A stretch of 64,000 bases of DNA from Oscheius onirici (lineage: Eukaryota; Nematoda; Chromadorea; Rhabditida; Rhabditidae): positions 3,472,001 to 3,536,000 of the forward strand of contig OW051473.1 of the NCBI GenBank assembly GCA_932521025.1. The letters are read 5' to 3'. Numbering within the stretch: the first letter of the stretch is position 1; each line of letters begins with the position of its first letter. Shown one piece after another: positions 38,101 to 50,035 of this stretch. The position numbers and the translations under genes were made by a program. The notes beneath the pieces were generated by a model. It searched no databases. It worked only from the letters and a program-made list of their open reading frames with translations, and was not told the DNA's origin.

Positions 38101-40145
38101 CACAGTTCGCCTCTCCTGATTCTGTCGTTCTGATTATCACTCGTTCCACCCCCGAGGATGCAGCTCAGTCTGACCGACTCACTCAGCTGTTACAGGAAAC
38201 AAGAGCTCAGGTTCAAAAATTACTGATGTTAGTATGAAATCTTTTTTAGATCAACTACATTTTGCCTGCAATCGATTCTCCTTGCTTAGAAGGCTGGAAC
38301 ACTGCTGGCGTAAAATCCATGTACAAAACTCTACAGTACAGTGATGGTAACATCTTTGTGGTAAGTTTTGGCGGCACTCGGTGAAAACATTTTTAATCAG
38401 ATGTCACCGTCCGAAGTTTGTCAAAACTTTATCCAACAGTACGTCCCTTCACTGTACAAGAGTGCGGCAGTCGAATCTCAGCAGTACCAACCTTGCAGGG
38501 ACAACGACATCCTCTTCCAGGTAATTCAACAAAAAGACAGGAAATTACCGTGTTAGGTTGAACACGAAATGTACGAGTTCACCATCGACTACTTCATGCC
38601 TGTGACAAACTCTCCATTCAATCTTTCCCTAACCGACCCATCTGGTGATAATATTACTTTGCCACTTAATATTATTACCAGTGACAGCAACTACTTGGGA
38701 GTTATCAAGGTAAGCTAAATTTATCTATGGAAGTGCATACACTTCAGGTCAACGATACTGGTGCTACCAGAGCTGGTACATATAAACTGAGTATCAAGGC
38801 AGGACAAAAAACAGCATACTGTAGCATCAACATCAAGGGTCGATCGTCCATTGAGGTCTATTCTCTCCTGAGTTTTGTTTATTGTTAACATTTCAGCTCT
38901 ATCCTGGATTTGTTTCGTCTAACGATGGATACAATGGAGCTATCAGTGATATGGCTCACTATTCACCAGTCTCTTGTGCGTTAAACAAATTCCGTTTTCA
39001 AACACTGTTTCAGTGGAAATGAACACTGTTGTCGTTCATGCTGCCGGATTGGACGATGCCAACGGAATGCTCCTGTACGCCCAGTTTATCGATATTTCTA
39101 TGGGACAAGGACTGATTCACACGACGACAATGAAACGAAGAAACGCAGAATGTTCCTACGAATGGTATGGAAACTTGCCAATTGACTGGCAAGATGTGGT
39201 ACGGTGAAAAATGTTCAGAACAATAAATTTAGTCGCTTCTCATGATCATCTACGGAAGAGATGGAAGGGGAGCTAACTTCCACAGAAACTACTATGTAAC
39301 AGCTGTATCGGACCGACCAGCAGTTCCGCGTAAGTTGCCCTTTTTCAAGCTATAGACAATTTGCAGCACCGCCTATCACCCAAGCATGCAGAACCAGACT
39401 GCAAAAGACAGTTCAGCAAGACTTTATTTTCATGATTGACTCCTCTTTGAAAGACAATCAAATGGTATTTAATCAAATCAAGGCCTTCGCTGGCAGCGTC
39501 ATGTTACCCTACAAATTCTCTCCGAACTTTACACAAACAGCTTCACTGACTGTGGCTGATCAAGCGTACGGAGGTTTCTCATTTCTGGCTGCGACAACCT
39601 GGACTCTTTGGAACACTTACGTCAACAATCTGACCTATTCCGGACAACCTGGACAGAACACCGCTAGGTATGAAGCTTTCAAATCGAAAAATGCAACAAT
39701 TTAGTGGATTCAACTACATCATTGACAACTACACCTCCACCAGTCAAGGCTACCGAAGTGGCTCCAATGTTCGTCATTCCATCATCTATATCACCAACAC
39801 AAAGTATGTTCTTTGCCGCTTTTGAGATAACCTATTTCAGTCCCACCGATGATGATCCACAGAAGGTTCCCTACACTCTCAGACGCTCCGGACAGTTTGG
39901 AATTGCAGTCATTGCGTATAATACCGTAAGCTGATCTATTATTCGCATAAAGTATGATTTCAGACGGTTACGAACGGACTGAAAGCAATCGCCGGCTCTG
40001 ACAAGTGCATCTACGCCGCCAAAGATGTGATGGATCTGAACAACTATGGAGCAAACTTTGTCCAGCAATTCTCGTGCTAGTACGTTTTCTTTTTAAAAAC
40101 AGGAAGCAACTTTATTTTAGCAACATACCTATTTGCGGAATGTGA
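32195..40145 (+). CDS. IRG-7-like secreted protein: EGF, vWA-like and C-type lectin domains
   Basis: ATG 32195 begins a signal peptide (MRWLAALLFLSSFALG), followed by a furin-like site (KRTKR). About 35 exons give roughly 2,100 residues. EGF-like motifs: CDPGWTGQFCE (32430), CTELFSGPQCQ with CPDGFYGINC (33510-33630), CVCPVGFTGD (35200), CICPAGAFGTFC (35310), and CVCQPGWTGDRC with CDPAYSGTFC (37500-37620). vWA-like folds follow at 35430-36060, 37700-38360 and 39390-39700 (DFIFMIDSS); their MIDAS is degenerate. A C-type lectin domain lies at 36330-36830 (NWIGLF; WCTDGVW; FYSCQKH). A beta-rich module near 33050-33370, 34830-35130 and 39010-39300, with CGYEWY/CSYEWY, is repeated. The last intron puts the stop at 40143-40145 (NIPICGM). 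The architecture matches C. elegans IRG-7 and relatives, linked to immunity signalling. The exact orthologue is uncertain. Confidence 0.75.
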
Positions 40146-40179
40146 GAAGATATCGGCACAGAAGCTATTCAAGAATAAA
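40111..40179. terminator. Overlapping poly(A) signals of IRG-7-like and KCTD genes
   Basis: AATAAA on + at 40174-40179 follows the IRG-7-like stop. TTTATT at 40111-40116 (AATAAA on -) is the nearest signal for the KCTD gene and lies inside the last intron of the IRG-7-like gene. The two mature 3' ends would overlap by tens of bases. Confidence 0.5.
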
Positions 40180-40198
40180 TATATGGCATTTCTACGCT

Positions 40199-40881
40199 TT
40201 ACAGATTGTCCCATTCGTCGTAGGCAGACGAAGCCTCATAGTGCTCGTCCGTAGATGGTTTTTTCTTTAAAGCTAATTGGTTCTGAATATGCGGCTAATT
40301 TCAAGAATTTGCCATAACTTACTTGTTCGCGCTCGAACTGCCAGCTCTCATAATCCTTGAGAGTAACCTGTACAAAAGAAGTGACGTAGTGTTGTTCCTC
40401 GGTTCTTTGATACTTTTGGAGAAGGTCCAAAGCGAGGTCTTTCAACTCGGATAGATTCAATGCCTCACACTCACCAACGAGTCTAAAACGTTTTTTATGA
40501 TGCCAATACAAATACTCACTTAGCCAGGTCATCGGGCTTACTCGGAAGAGCAAGCGAAGGAACGAACTTCTCCTTCTTCAGACGAAGATAGGCGAGAATG
40601 TGTCGAAATGTTTTGGCGTCTCGGTCAAGGTAGTAATTACCTCCCTTTAAACGTTTCAGCTATAGCCTAAGCCTAGGGTTCAAACCCACTTTGTCTGTAG
40701 CTATTGGTTTAACGGTACCCGGTTTGAACCATTCGGCTAGCTTTGAGCGAGGATCGGCAAGCAAGTCGGTCCTTCGAACCTAAAAAATATAATAAACACT
40801 TTATGATTTTCTGCTCACTGTGTACTTTTTTCCGCCTACGTTAATGTTGAGAATATCGTCAGCATGCTTGGTTCGAGACAT
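40199..40881 (-). CDS. KCTD-type BTB/T1-domain protein
   Basis: ATG 40879-40881 and five exons give about 178 residues ending AYDEWDNL. Residues about 9-100 form a T1/BTB domain of the potassium-channel tetramerisation type: DILNINVGGKKYTVRRTDLL, then GGNYYLDRDAKTFRHILAYL. After it comes a short helical part (LVGECEALNLSELKDLALDL, YVTSFVQVTLKDYESW). There are no membrane segments, so it is a soluble KCTD protein rather than a channel. KCTD proteins form oligomers and act as CUL3 substrate adaptors or receptor auxiliaries; which applies here is unknown. The intron at about 40658-40687 is only 30 nt (ends GGCTATAG). The ATG directly follows CTTCTTAAG, a possible AAG-type trans-splice acceptor. 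Confidence 0.8.
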
Positions 40882-41692
40882 CTTAAGAAGGGTAAACTAT
40901 TAATAGGGAGAAATTAAGAACTGAGAATTTATATTAGGCTTCGAAGGGAGTCAATACGGCGCACTTGGCCCCAGGAACATCGAAGCGTTTCCGGTCATAG
41001 GGCAGCCCAGGCTTTTATTACGAATGACCCCTGGGTGAGCCGTTCAAATGGTGCTGGTGTTTATAAGTTAATGAAAAAGTAGTTGGCTGAACATAAGTGC
41101 ATATATACGACCTGCGTTGACCAGCGCCGAGCTCAGAATGCAGCAATGCGCAATTTCTCCACAGCAGGTAGCAATTTTCCTGCTATTATATGTTTCTCAG
41201 GTAGATAAATGTTTCCTTTCCATGCATGACAACTACGAGCTTGCAAGTCGGCTTACGGGTTGATCCACCATAGTTTTGTATAGAGTGTTTCTAAAAGAGA
41301 ATTTTTTTTCTCCAACTAACTTCAAAGCTAACTTGTCTCGACAGGACTCAACTTGACCGGTTTTGCGTCAGACGCCGAAACCATGGGATTCAAAAACATT
41401 GAAAAAGTCATTTGTTCGAAAAACGGACGTGATAGCCGGATTCCTCTCAAAATTTCAATAAAACAGTTTCCCTCAGAATCACATTGCTATGTTGTTTGGG
41501 GTGAAAAGTTCGAAATACACTTTCGGCGCCCTTAACAATGACGTTATGGCAAAACGGGAAAACGCAAAGTTTTGAAGATAAAGTTTTATCTTTTATCAAT
41601 TTATCACGAGACAACTCTTTGAAAACGAAGCGCCACCCGTCTTCGATTGCCAAATTTGACAGAACCTTTCGTCCCTTGAGGTTCTTCCTCAT
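40882..41692. other. Intergenic region, KCTD promoter and 3' end of the next gene
   Basis: 811 nt between the KCTD start and the stop of the upstream minus-strand gene. Short ORFs on both strands show no domain or splice support. The GGTTCAAACCC-like string nearby lies in the KCTD intron and has no tRNA body around it. Nothing else is recognised. Confidence 0.4.
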
Positions 41693-42773
41693 TCAGTCTT
41701 CTTTGCTCTCTTGCTCACTGGCTGAAAAACTGACGTTTAGAAGAAGAACTGCGTTGAATCTTACCTCTTCCTTCTCAGCAGCTATCTGTTGATTGTACCG
41801 ATGCAGGAACATCTTCTTGGGAGCCGACATGATAGTTGGACTCAACGACCGTTTATCTGAAAGCCATAAATTAGACTGAACGATACAGTATACCTACTCC
41901 GTTTAGGTGTTTCTTCTTTAACCTTGTTCTTGCTCGATGTGTTCCTTCCTGAAGGTGTACCTTTTTTCTCTGTTTCCTGTTTAGGTGTCGTTGAAGGGGA
42001 TTTCAAAACGTCTGAAGTAGTTCTTCTCGTTCTCATAGGAGTCTTCTTATTGTACTCAGTGTTTTCCAGAGCAGCTGCATTTTCCTTCTGTGTCCTTTCG
42101 TACAACTCACGCGCTTTGCGTTCATCTCGACTCTGAAAAACTGGTTTAATCGGGAGATACGCTGGATTCATACCTCTTTCTTTCCGTTGACATCAAACTG
42201 AATGGCATTTTGCAGTGAAAGGAGACCATCGAGTTCAGACCTTTTCTTCTTCCTGTAAATCGGTTGGTCTCCAACTGTTTCCATTTGCTGCTCTTTTTTT
42301 TCTTTTGGCTCCTCGGTCTCGTTTTGGGTACTACGGCACCTAGACGACCTGGAAGCAGGGATCTCCTCCTCACTCGTTTCCTCGACTGGCTCTTTCTGAA
42401 GTAGTTTTGTAAGAGTGAAGTTCATGTTGATTTACCTCGAAAACTGCAGCAGAATGATAAGGTCTGTTTGAAGTCCGATGAAGAATTTTGTTCTCGTGGA
42501 GAGAACAATTCCTTTGGACTTCATCTGACGGACGACAGACAGCAGTTTCAAGGCCATTCTGCAAGTTGCAATTTAGACAAATTGGACCACTTCTCTTACC
42601 GTTTTCGTGGACAAAAGATTCATTTTAGGATCCCATCCATTCTCTCTTGCCCACTTTTTGTCCTCGGCGGCAAATAGAAGCAGAGCATTGTTCTTCTCCA
42701 CTTTTGGCTCGTAGATGGGAAAACGGAGTTTCTTTATGATGTCAAGCTCGGCGGCAGAGAGTTTGGAAGTCAT
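41693..42773 (-). CDS. Unknown lysine/glutamate-rich protein, paralogue A
   Basis: ATG 42771-42773 and six exons give about 295 residues ending PVSKRAKKTE (stop 41693-41695). The first exon encodes a compact conserved block (LSAAELDIIKKLRFPIYEP, NNALLLFAAEDKKW). The next encodes NCSLHENKILHRTSN, and the rest is a highly charged, probably disordered region (EEPKEKKEQQ; SELDGLLSLQNA; RDERKARELYERT; PKRNKRSLSPTIMSAPKK). No signal peptide or TM segment. Basic KKRSELDG and KRAKKTE stretches suggest a nucleus. I do not recognise the family. It is head to head with a paralogue at 43258-44099, with exon 1 almost identical at the nucleotide level and later exons strongly diverged. A TTTTCCAG 29 nt upstream of the ATG could be a 5' UTR or trans-splice acceptor. 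Confidence 0.65.
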
Positions 42774-43391
42774 CACAAGATGATACAACGAGAGAACGAA
42801 CGTTTCCTGGAAAAGTATCAAATAGAATGGCTTCTGACGTGGATAAGGCTAAAGTTGATTACTTGAAGCATGAGAAATTTGGAACCTTCAAAATTAGAAA
42901 ATTAATAATGACAATTGAAGGCAAAGTATTAAACATTTGGGGATATTCGGAGAGACCGTTAGTAGTGGAGAGCTAAATCGCTTCTGGTAAAGTTTTTTTC
43001 TGGAGTAAAGCGCAAAAGCGCCAGAAGTGGATAAATCGATAAGTCAAGTTCACGACACTAGCTTTTTTCATATTATTCTTGTTGCTCTCCTGTTGTATTT
43101 TTTTTTGTTATCATTGTTCCATTACTAACTTTCTAATTTAAAAGGTTCCAAATTTCTCACGCTTCAAACAATCAACTTTAGCTTTATCCAAGTCAGAAAC
43201 CATTTTAATTTGATACTTTTCCAGGAAGCGTTCGTTCTCTCGTTGTATCAACTTGTGATGACTTCCAAACTCTCTGCCGCCGAGCTTGACATCATAAAGA
43301 AACTCCGTTTTCCCATCTACGAGCCAAAAGTGGAGAAGAACAATGCTCTGCTTCTGTTTGCCGCCGAGGACGACAAGTGGGCAAAAGAGAC
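42641..43391. repeat. Large inverted repeat spanning first exons and 5' flanks of paralogues A and B
   Basis: The left arm (about 42641-42916) is the reverse complement of the right arm (about 43111-43391), with a loop of about 195 nt. The exon 1 part is nearly identical (one or two differences in the first ~125 coding bases, synonymous sites included). The 5' flank is about 85-90% similar, and similarity drops sharply at the outer ends. Confidence 0.8.
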
Positions 43392-44099
43392 TGGATTTAC
43401 TCCAACTGAGCCGCTCTATACAGAGTAAGTTACGGTCAGTATTCGTTTTAAAACATTAAATTCAGTACTACACTGTCACGGAAGGAACGACCTTACGAAA
43501 TTACTTCTCTTGGTCCCAGAGCCTTCCTTCAGACTTACAAAGCGCCAATGATTGATCCAGCTATTGACAGAAATCAGAATCGTGACCTGTCTCAGGGTCG
43601 CAGGATTCTTCATAGGAGCTCCACGGTAAGGGAGCTAGAAAATTGACAGCAGGAAAGCATTGGAAACGGAAGACAACAAGAAGGAGGGGCCAAAAGAAGA
43701 AGAAGAGAAAGAGGAAGAGGATACTCTTAAAGACAAACCGATCGAGAAGAGAAAGAAAAAGACGGAACTCGATGGCCTTTTCGCGATGCAAAAATTTGAT
43801 GTCTTGAACAAAAAGAAAGAGGTATGAATCCAGCTCATCTCCTGACCAAACCATTTTCCTGACTCGAGGTGAACGCAGATCCCGTGAATTGTACAGAGGG
43901 AAACTGCGAGTACAGAAAGAGAAGGAATAACCTAAACAGGAGACTTTGAAAGTGTGCACCATTTCCGGATGGAAAAGATCGCAGAATCGGTACCAGACAG
44001 CTGCTGAACCACAAGAGGTAAGGTTCAGCTCCGTTCATTTTTTAATAGTAAACTTTTCAGCCAACAAACAAAAGAACGAAGAAAACTGAAAGAAAATAA
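43258..44099 (+). pseudogene. Paralogue B of the unknown K/E-rich protein, probably decaying
   Basis: ATG 43258; exon 1 (43258-43424) copies LSAAELDIIKKLRFPIYEP. Exon 2 (43466-43625) encodes RKERPYEITSLGPRAF and GRRILHRSST, matching KILHRTSN in copy A. Then the frame is lost. The only donor after exon 2 (43626) is 24-32 nt from the next usable AG, and no choice gives the KALETEDNKKEG frame cleanly. Further on, the acceptor of copy A (TTTTCAG before AGTCGAGATGAACG) is TTCCTG here, and an in-frame TAA follows KEKE near 43930. Homology nevertheless resumes to a C terminus PTNKRTKKTERK (stop 44097-44099). It may be a pseudogene, or a gene with altered splicing and a 30-nt intron (43900-43940). 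Transcript data would decide. Confidence 0.5.
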
Positions 44100-46198
44100 T
44101 CACTCGTAGGAGTCACGAATACCATCAACAGTGATTCTTTTTTCATTCGTTCTTCCCACCTCATTCCTTATGTCAAATTTATGATTCCCTGTGAGGCCGG
44201 TGGCACATATCCTTTGTTGAAATTTCAGTCTCCTGCTGGTCTCTCATTCCACAGTTTTTTGCCTTTGACTTATACACTGTTGCCTATCGGTCTAATGTCA
44301 TGGTGAATTTTGGGGAGATCGTGACAGGACCCAACACGTTCCTGACGCGTTGCGTTTTCTCATTTTGCCATAATATTATTCCTTTAAGCCTAGAAAATTT
44401 CTTGGTCCTATATTTCAGTTGCCCCAAGTTCTCTGCTGATCAGAAAAGGAAGAAAATTTTGAAGAAAAACTAAAAGCTGTGACCCCTGTCCGATATCTTT
44501 CTCGCGAAAAAATCATATTAAATGCGAGTCTCTCTCTGTTGGCTATGGTCGCCAATGTTGACACATGTAGTTTGACGAGATGTTTCAGCAGTTTGCGCTT
44601 CACTCCCATGGATCGCTACTCTACGCGCTAGTGGCGAGACTGAGGGAAAAGTTCTATCATTAGAAATGCTTGAAAAGATTTCTCAGCTGTTCTTTTGTGG
44701 TCGAAGCACAAATGTTGCGTTCGCGGACGCGAGGATGTGATTTCTCGGGATTGAGTGTTAGACTCTTTCCCACGCCTCCATCGCTGTAAACCAACTGCTA
44801 CCTGTTTTTATTCTGTATTACAATAAAATTAGCTCTGAGTTCTTTATTCACGTCAGTAGGACGATCCTAGCGGCATTACAACGACTCGCAAACACAACGA
44901 TTCGTGGAATCGTCGGCCTACTAGCACCGGGTGCGCGGTGCTCACGATGAGATACTTAGGCGCTGGAGACTCGAGAGACGTAGCTCAAGCCTCGGCAAAT
45001 AGAAACACACAAAAAGACGGATGGCTGCCGAACCATTAAAGAAACCTTGCCATAACTGTTTCAATAGTATTTTATGACTTCTTCCTGTAGAGCTTGATAT
45101 CTGGTGAACCGTCAATGAGCAATATCTCGCATTTGAAAAACATGAGTTTATCTTTAGCCCGTTAATGTGGAATCATTTGTTTTGTTAGTGGGCAAGACAA
45201 ACATGGGCTGGATGAATCACTGCCTTTCCGGGAACTATGCGCCAAAAACGTGAATCACGTTCCGAGGATGGCGGGGTGCCTATTCAACAGTTTCTTGGAA
45301 AAACAGTCCAAAATAAAAGCCGAAGGCAGAATCTGAGTAGTTCTCGTCAGCGAAAGAAACGAAAGAAGAAACAACTGTGAAACTGTCAGCGACAAAAAAG
45401 TGCACCTGTATCTGAAACGATAAGACTTCGTGATAACATCTGACTAACATCTTATGATCCAGTGAATGGTCCATGCAACGGTTTGATCCGTGTAAATAAA
45501 GTGCTCACGCAGCGCCGATGATGATTTCAAAATAGATTCACGCTGTCTTACCGACTCGTACGCTAATGTTTGCTTAAAAGGACACTGGAAAGTCAATCTC
45601 GAGGGCAGATGTTCTTTGAGAACCAACGAACGTCTCGACAGATAGAATACTGAACAACTGAGCAAAACCGTAAAAACCATTCAGTTTTTGAAAAGGAGGA
45701 AAATTTTAAGTGCTGAAAGATTTAATAAATCTAAAGTACGAACACTACTACTAACAAAGAACGGGGAATTAACTAAAAACGTCTGTTTCTAATTAATATA
45801 TGTGATACATCGCTTACCGAGTCAAAACTATTTAGTTTTGATAAACCAACATATGTTTAGGGCTAAACATTTTCAAGTTTTGTGTCCTGATTTCGATATA
45901 CTGCAATTCTCACGCTTGCTTTAGATAGTCCTATATTGTCGGTACCTCACTAGAGTGTTGAATCGAAAGCGTTCAGTTATTTTGAAATTCAGTGAATGTT
46001 CTTTTCTGCATGTTTGCATCAATCTGAGCGCATGCATTGCCTCAGGCTCAATTTCCGAGAAAACAGTTCCTTTTTAGAAATGGGCGTATCCTTCCTCAAC
46101 CAATGGCAGGCCTTCGTTGCGAGCGCGGAGCGCTCTTGCGGTATATAAGCGAGGGGCGGGCACAGAAAGCACTAGTTCGCTAGGCCCAAGCAGACATC
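44100..46198 (+). promoter_or_regulatory. Actin 5' region and intergenic DNA
   Basis: 2.1 kb without a supported gene; the ORFs are short on both strands. The last 120 nt form the actin core promoter, described separately. The middle part is unremarkable AT-rich sequence with no RNA gene or repeat I could identify. Confidence 0.45.
46100..46148 (+). promoter_or_regulatory. Actin core promoter: CCAAT and TATA box
   Basis: CCAAT at 46100-46104 and TATATAA at 46142-46148, the latter 51 nt upstream of the ATG, set in GC-rich sequence. This spacing leaves a 5' UTR of about 20-25 nt and no obvious outron, so this gene may be capped directly rather than trans-spliced. Confidence 0.7.
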
Positions 46199-48836
<2,638 letters not shown>

Positions 48837-50035
48837 GCGTCTCAGATACTTCTCTTTCTATGTACTATATCTGTGTCTTTTCTTGTTTCTCGCTAGACTG
48901 GGTCTCACTGTTGATACTATCCTCGGTAGTAGGCTTTTTAACATCAGTATCTGTCCACGTCTAGTTAGCAACAGGGACAAAGACGCTGGTTCTTCCCGTC
49001 GCGTCATAATTTTTCTCATTCACGCTCACGAGATTTGCAATACGTTGGAACATAATAAATTTTAACTTTTACTACCTGTTCTCTCAGCATGGTTGTTTTG
49101 AACCATCTTCAGCAATAATCCGGCATTCTTCTTGAAATTCAACCGGTTATTTGCTTCTAATCGTCTACCAAAGAGGCCAATTATACCAGGCGATCCGTAA
49201 CAAAATACTCCGTGAATATCTTACGCGATTAAATCTCTGCCATCTGCTGTGGGTCCTTCAACTCATCAATGACATTCAAAGTGGGTAGATAAACAGAGAC
49301 AATGGCGCAGTTCTGCTTAAGAGAAAACGTTCTTGTTCCTCGGCGGATTGGCACTGGTATGCGCGTTGAGTGCTAAGCGTCATCAAGAGAAGTAGATTGG
49401 AACAAACAAAAAATGTAATAAAGTTATCGACTTACGTTTTAAGCAATTAAAGCAATTCCAGATTCATTTTTTATATCAACCCCATTCATGTCGCATGCAG
49501 CTAACGGCCATTATGGATTCAAACCGAAATTTCTTGATTTGCCAAGAGATTAAAGTTTCATGAGGCTAGCCGTTCGGCGTTCCTGCTGCTATAGTTCATT
49601 ACCGGCTAGGTACGTGGAGGGGTTTAGAACAAGAATTGTCAACCGACGTTTTTACAGTTTAGACACTGTTTGATAATATGCATTTGGTTGTCAGTACGTA
49701 TCCAGTACGCAATATTTGCCGAGAAACTGAAAAAGCGGTAAAAGGTAAAAATTTGGATAGCATTTTTCGTACCATAGTAACTTCAAGAAAACCACTAGCA
49801 TTTGTTTTAAAACTTCTTAGGATATTACATACAATATTTCTTTGCCCATGTGATGTACAAATAGTAATTCAAAATAGTTTTTGAACAGGTTCAATTAATA
49901 CCCAGGTATTACGGTACCTGTTTGCGACTATACGCAATTGTCAACCACTTTTTATGTTTAAAGCAGACCTCTAAACATTGTTTACTTTGGTATACTTTTG
50001 CTAAAAAAATATTTTCAGAACGTTGATTCTTTGAA
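48837..50035 (+). other. Actin 3' UTR and intergenic region to VPS3
   Basis: The actin 3' UTR is about 220 nt, with AATAAA at 49054-49059. The following 950 nt hold no supported gene. It ends with ATTTTCAG at 50011-50018, 17 nt before the VPS3 ATG, a probable trans-splice acceptor; no upstream donor pairs with it convincingly. Confidence 0.55.

Noticed and set aside
40655-40735. tRNA B-box-like GGTTCAAACCC
   Set aside because: Lies in a 30-nt intron of the KCTD gene; no A box, acceptor stem or anticodon arm around it.
41353-41792. Two + strand ORFs downstream of the KCTD promoter
   Set aside because: No domain or splice context, and the second is antisense to the 3' end of paralogue A.
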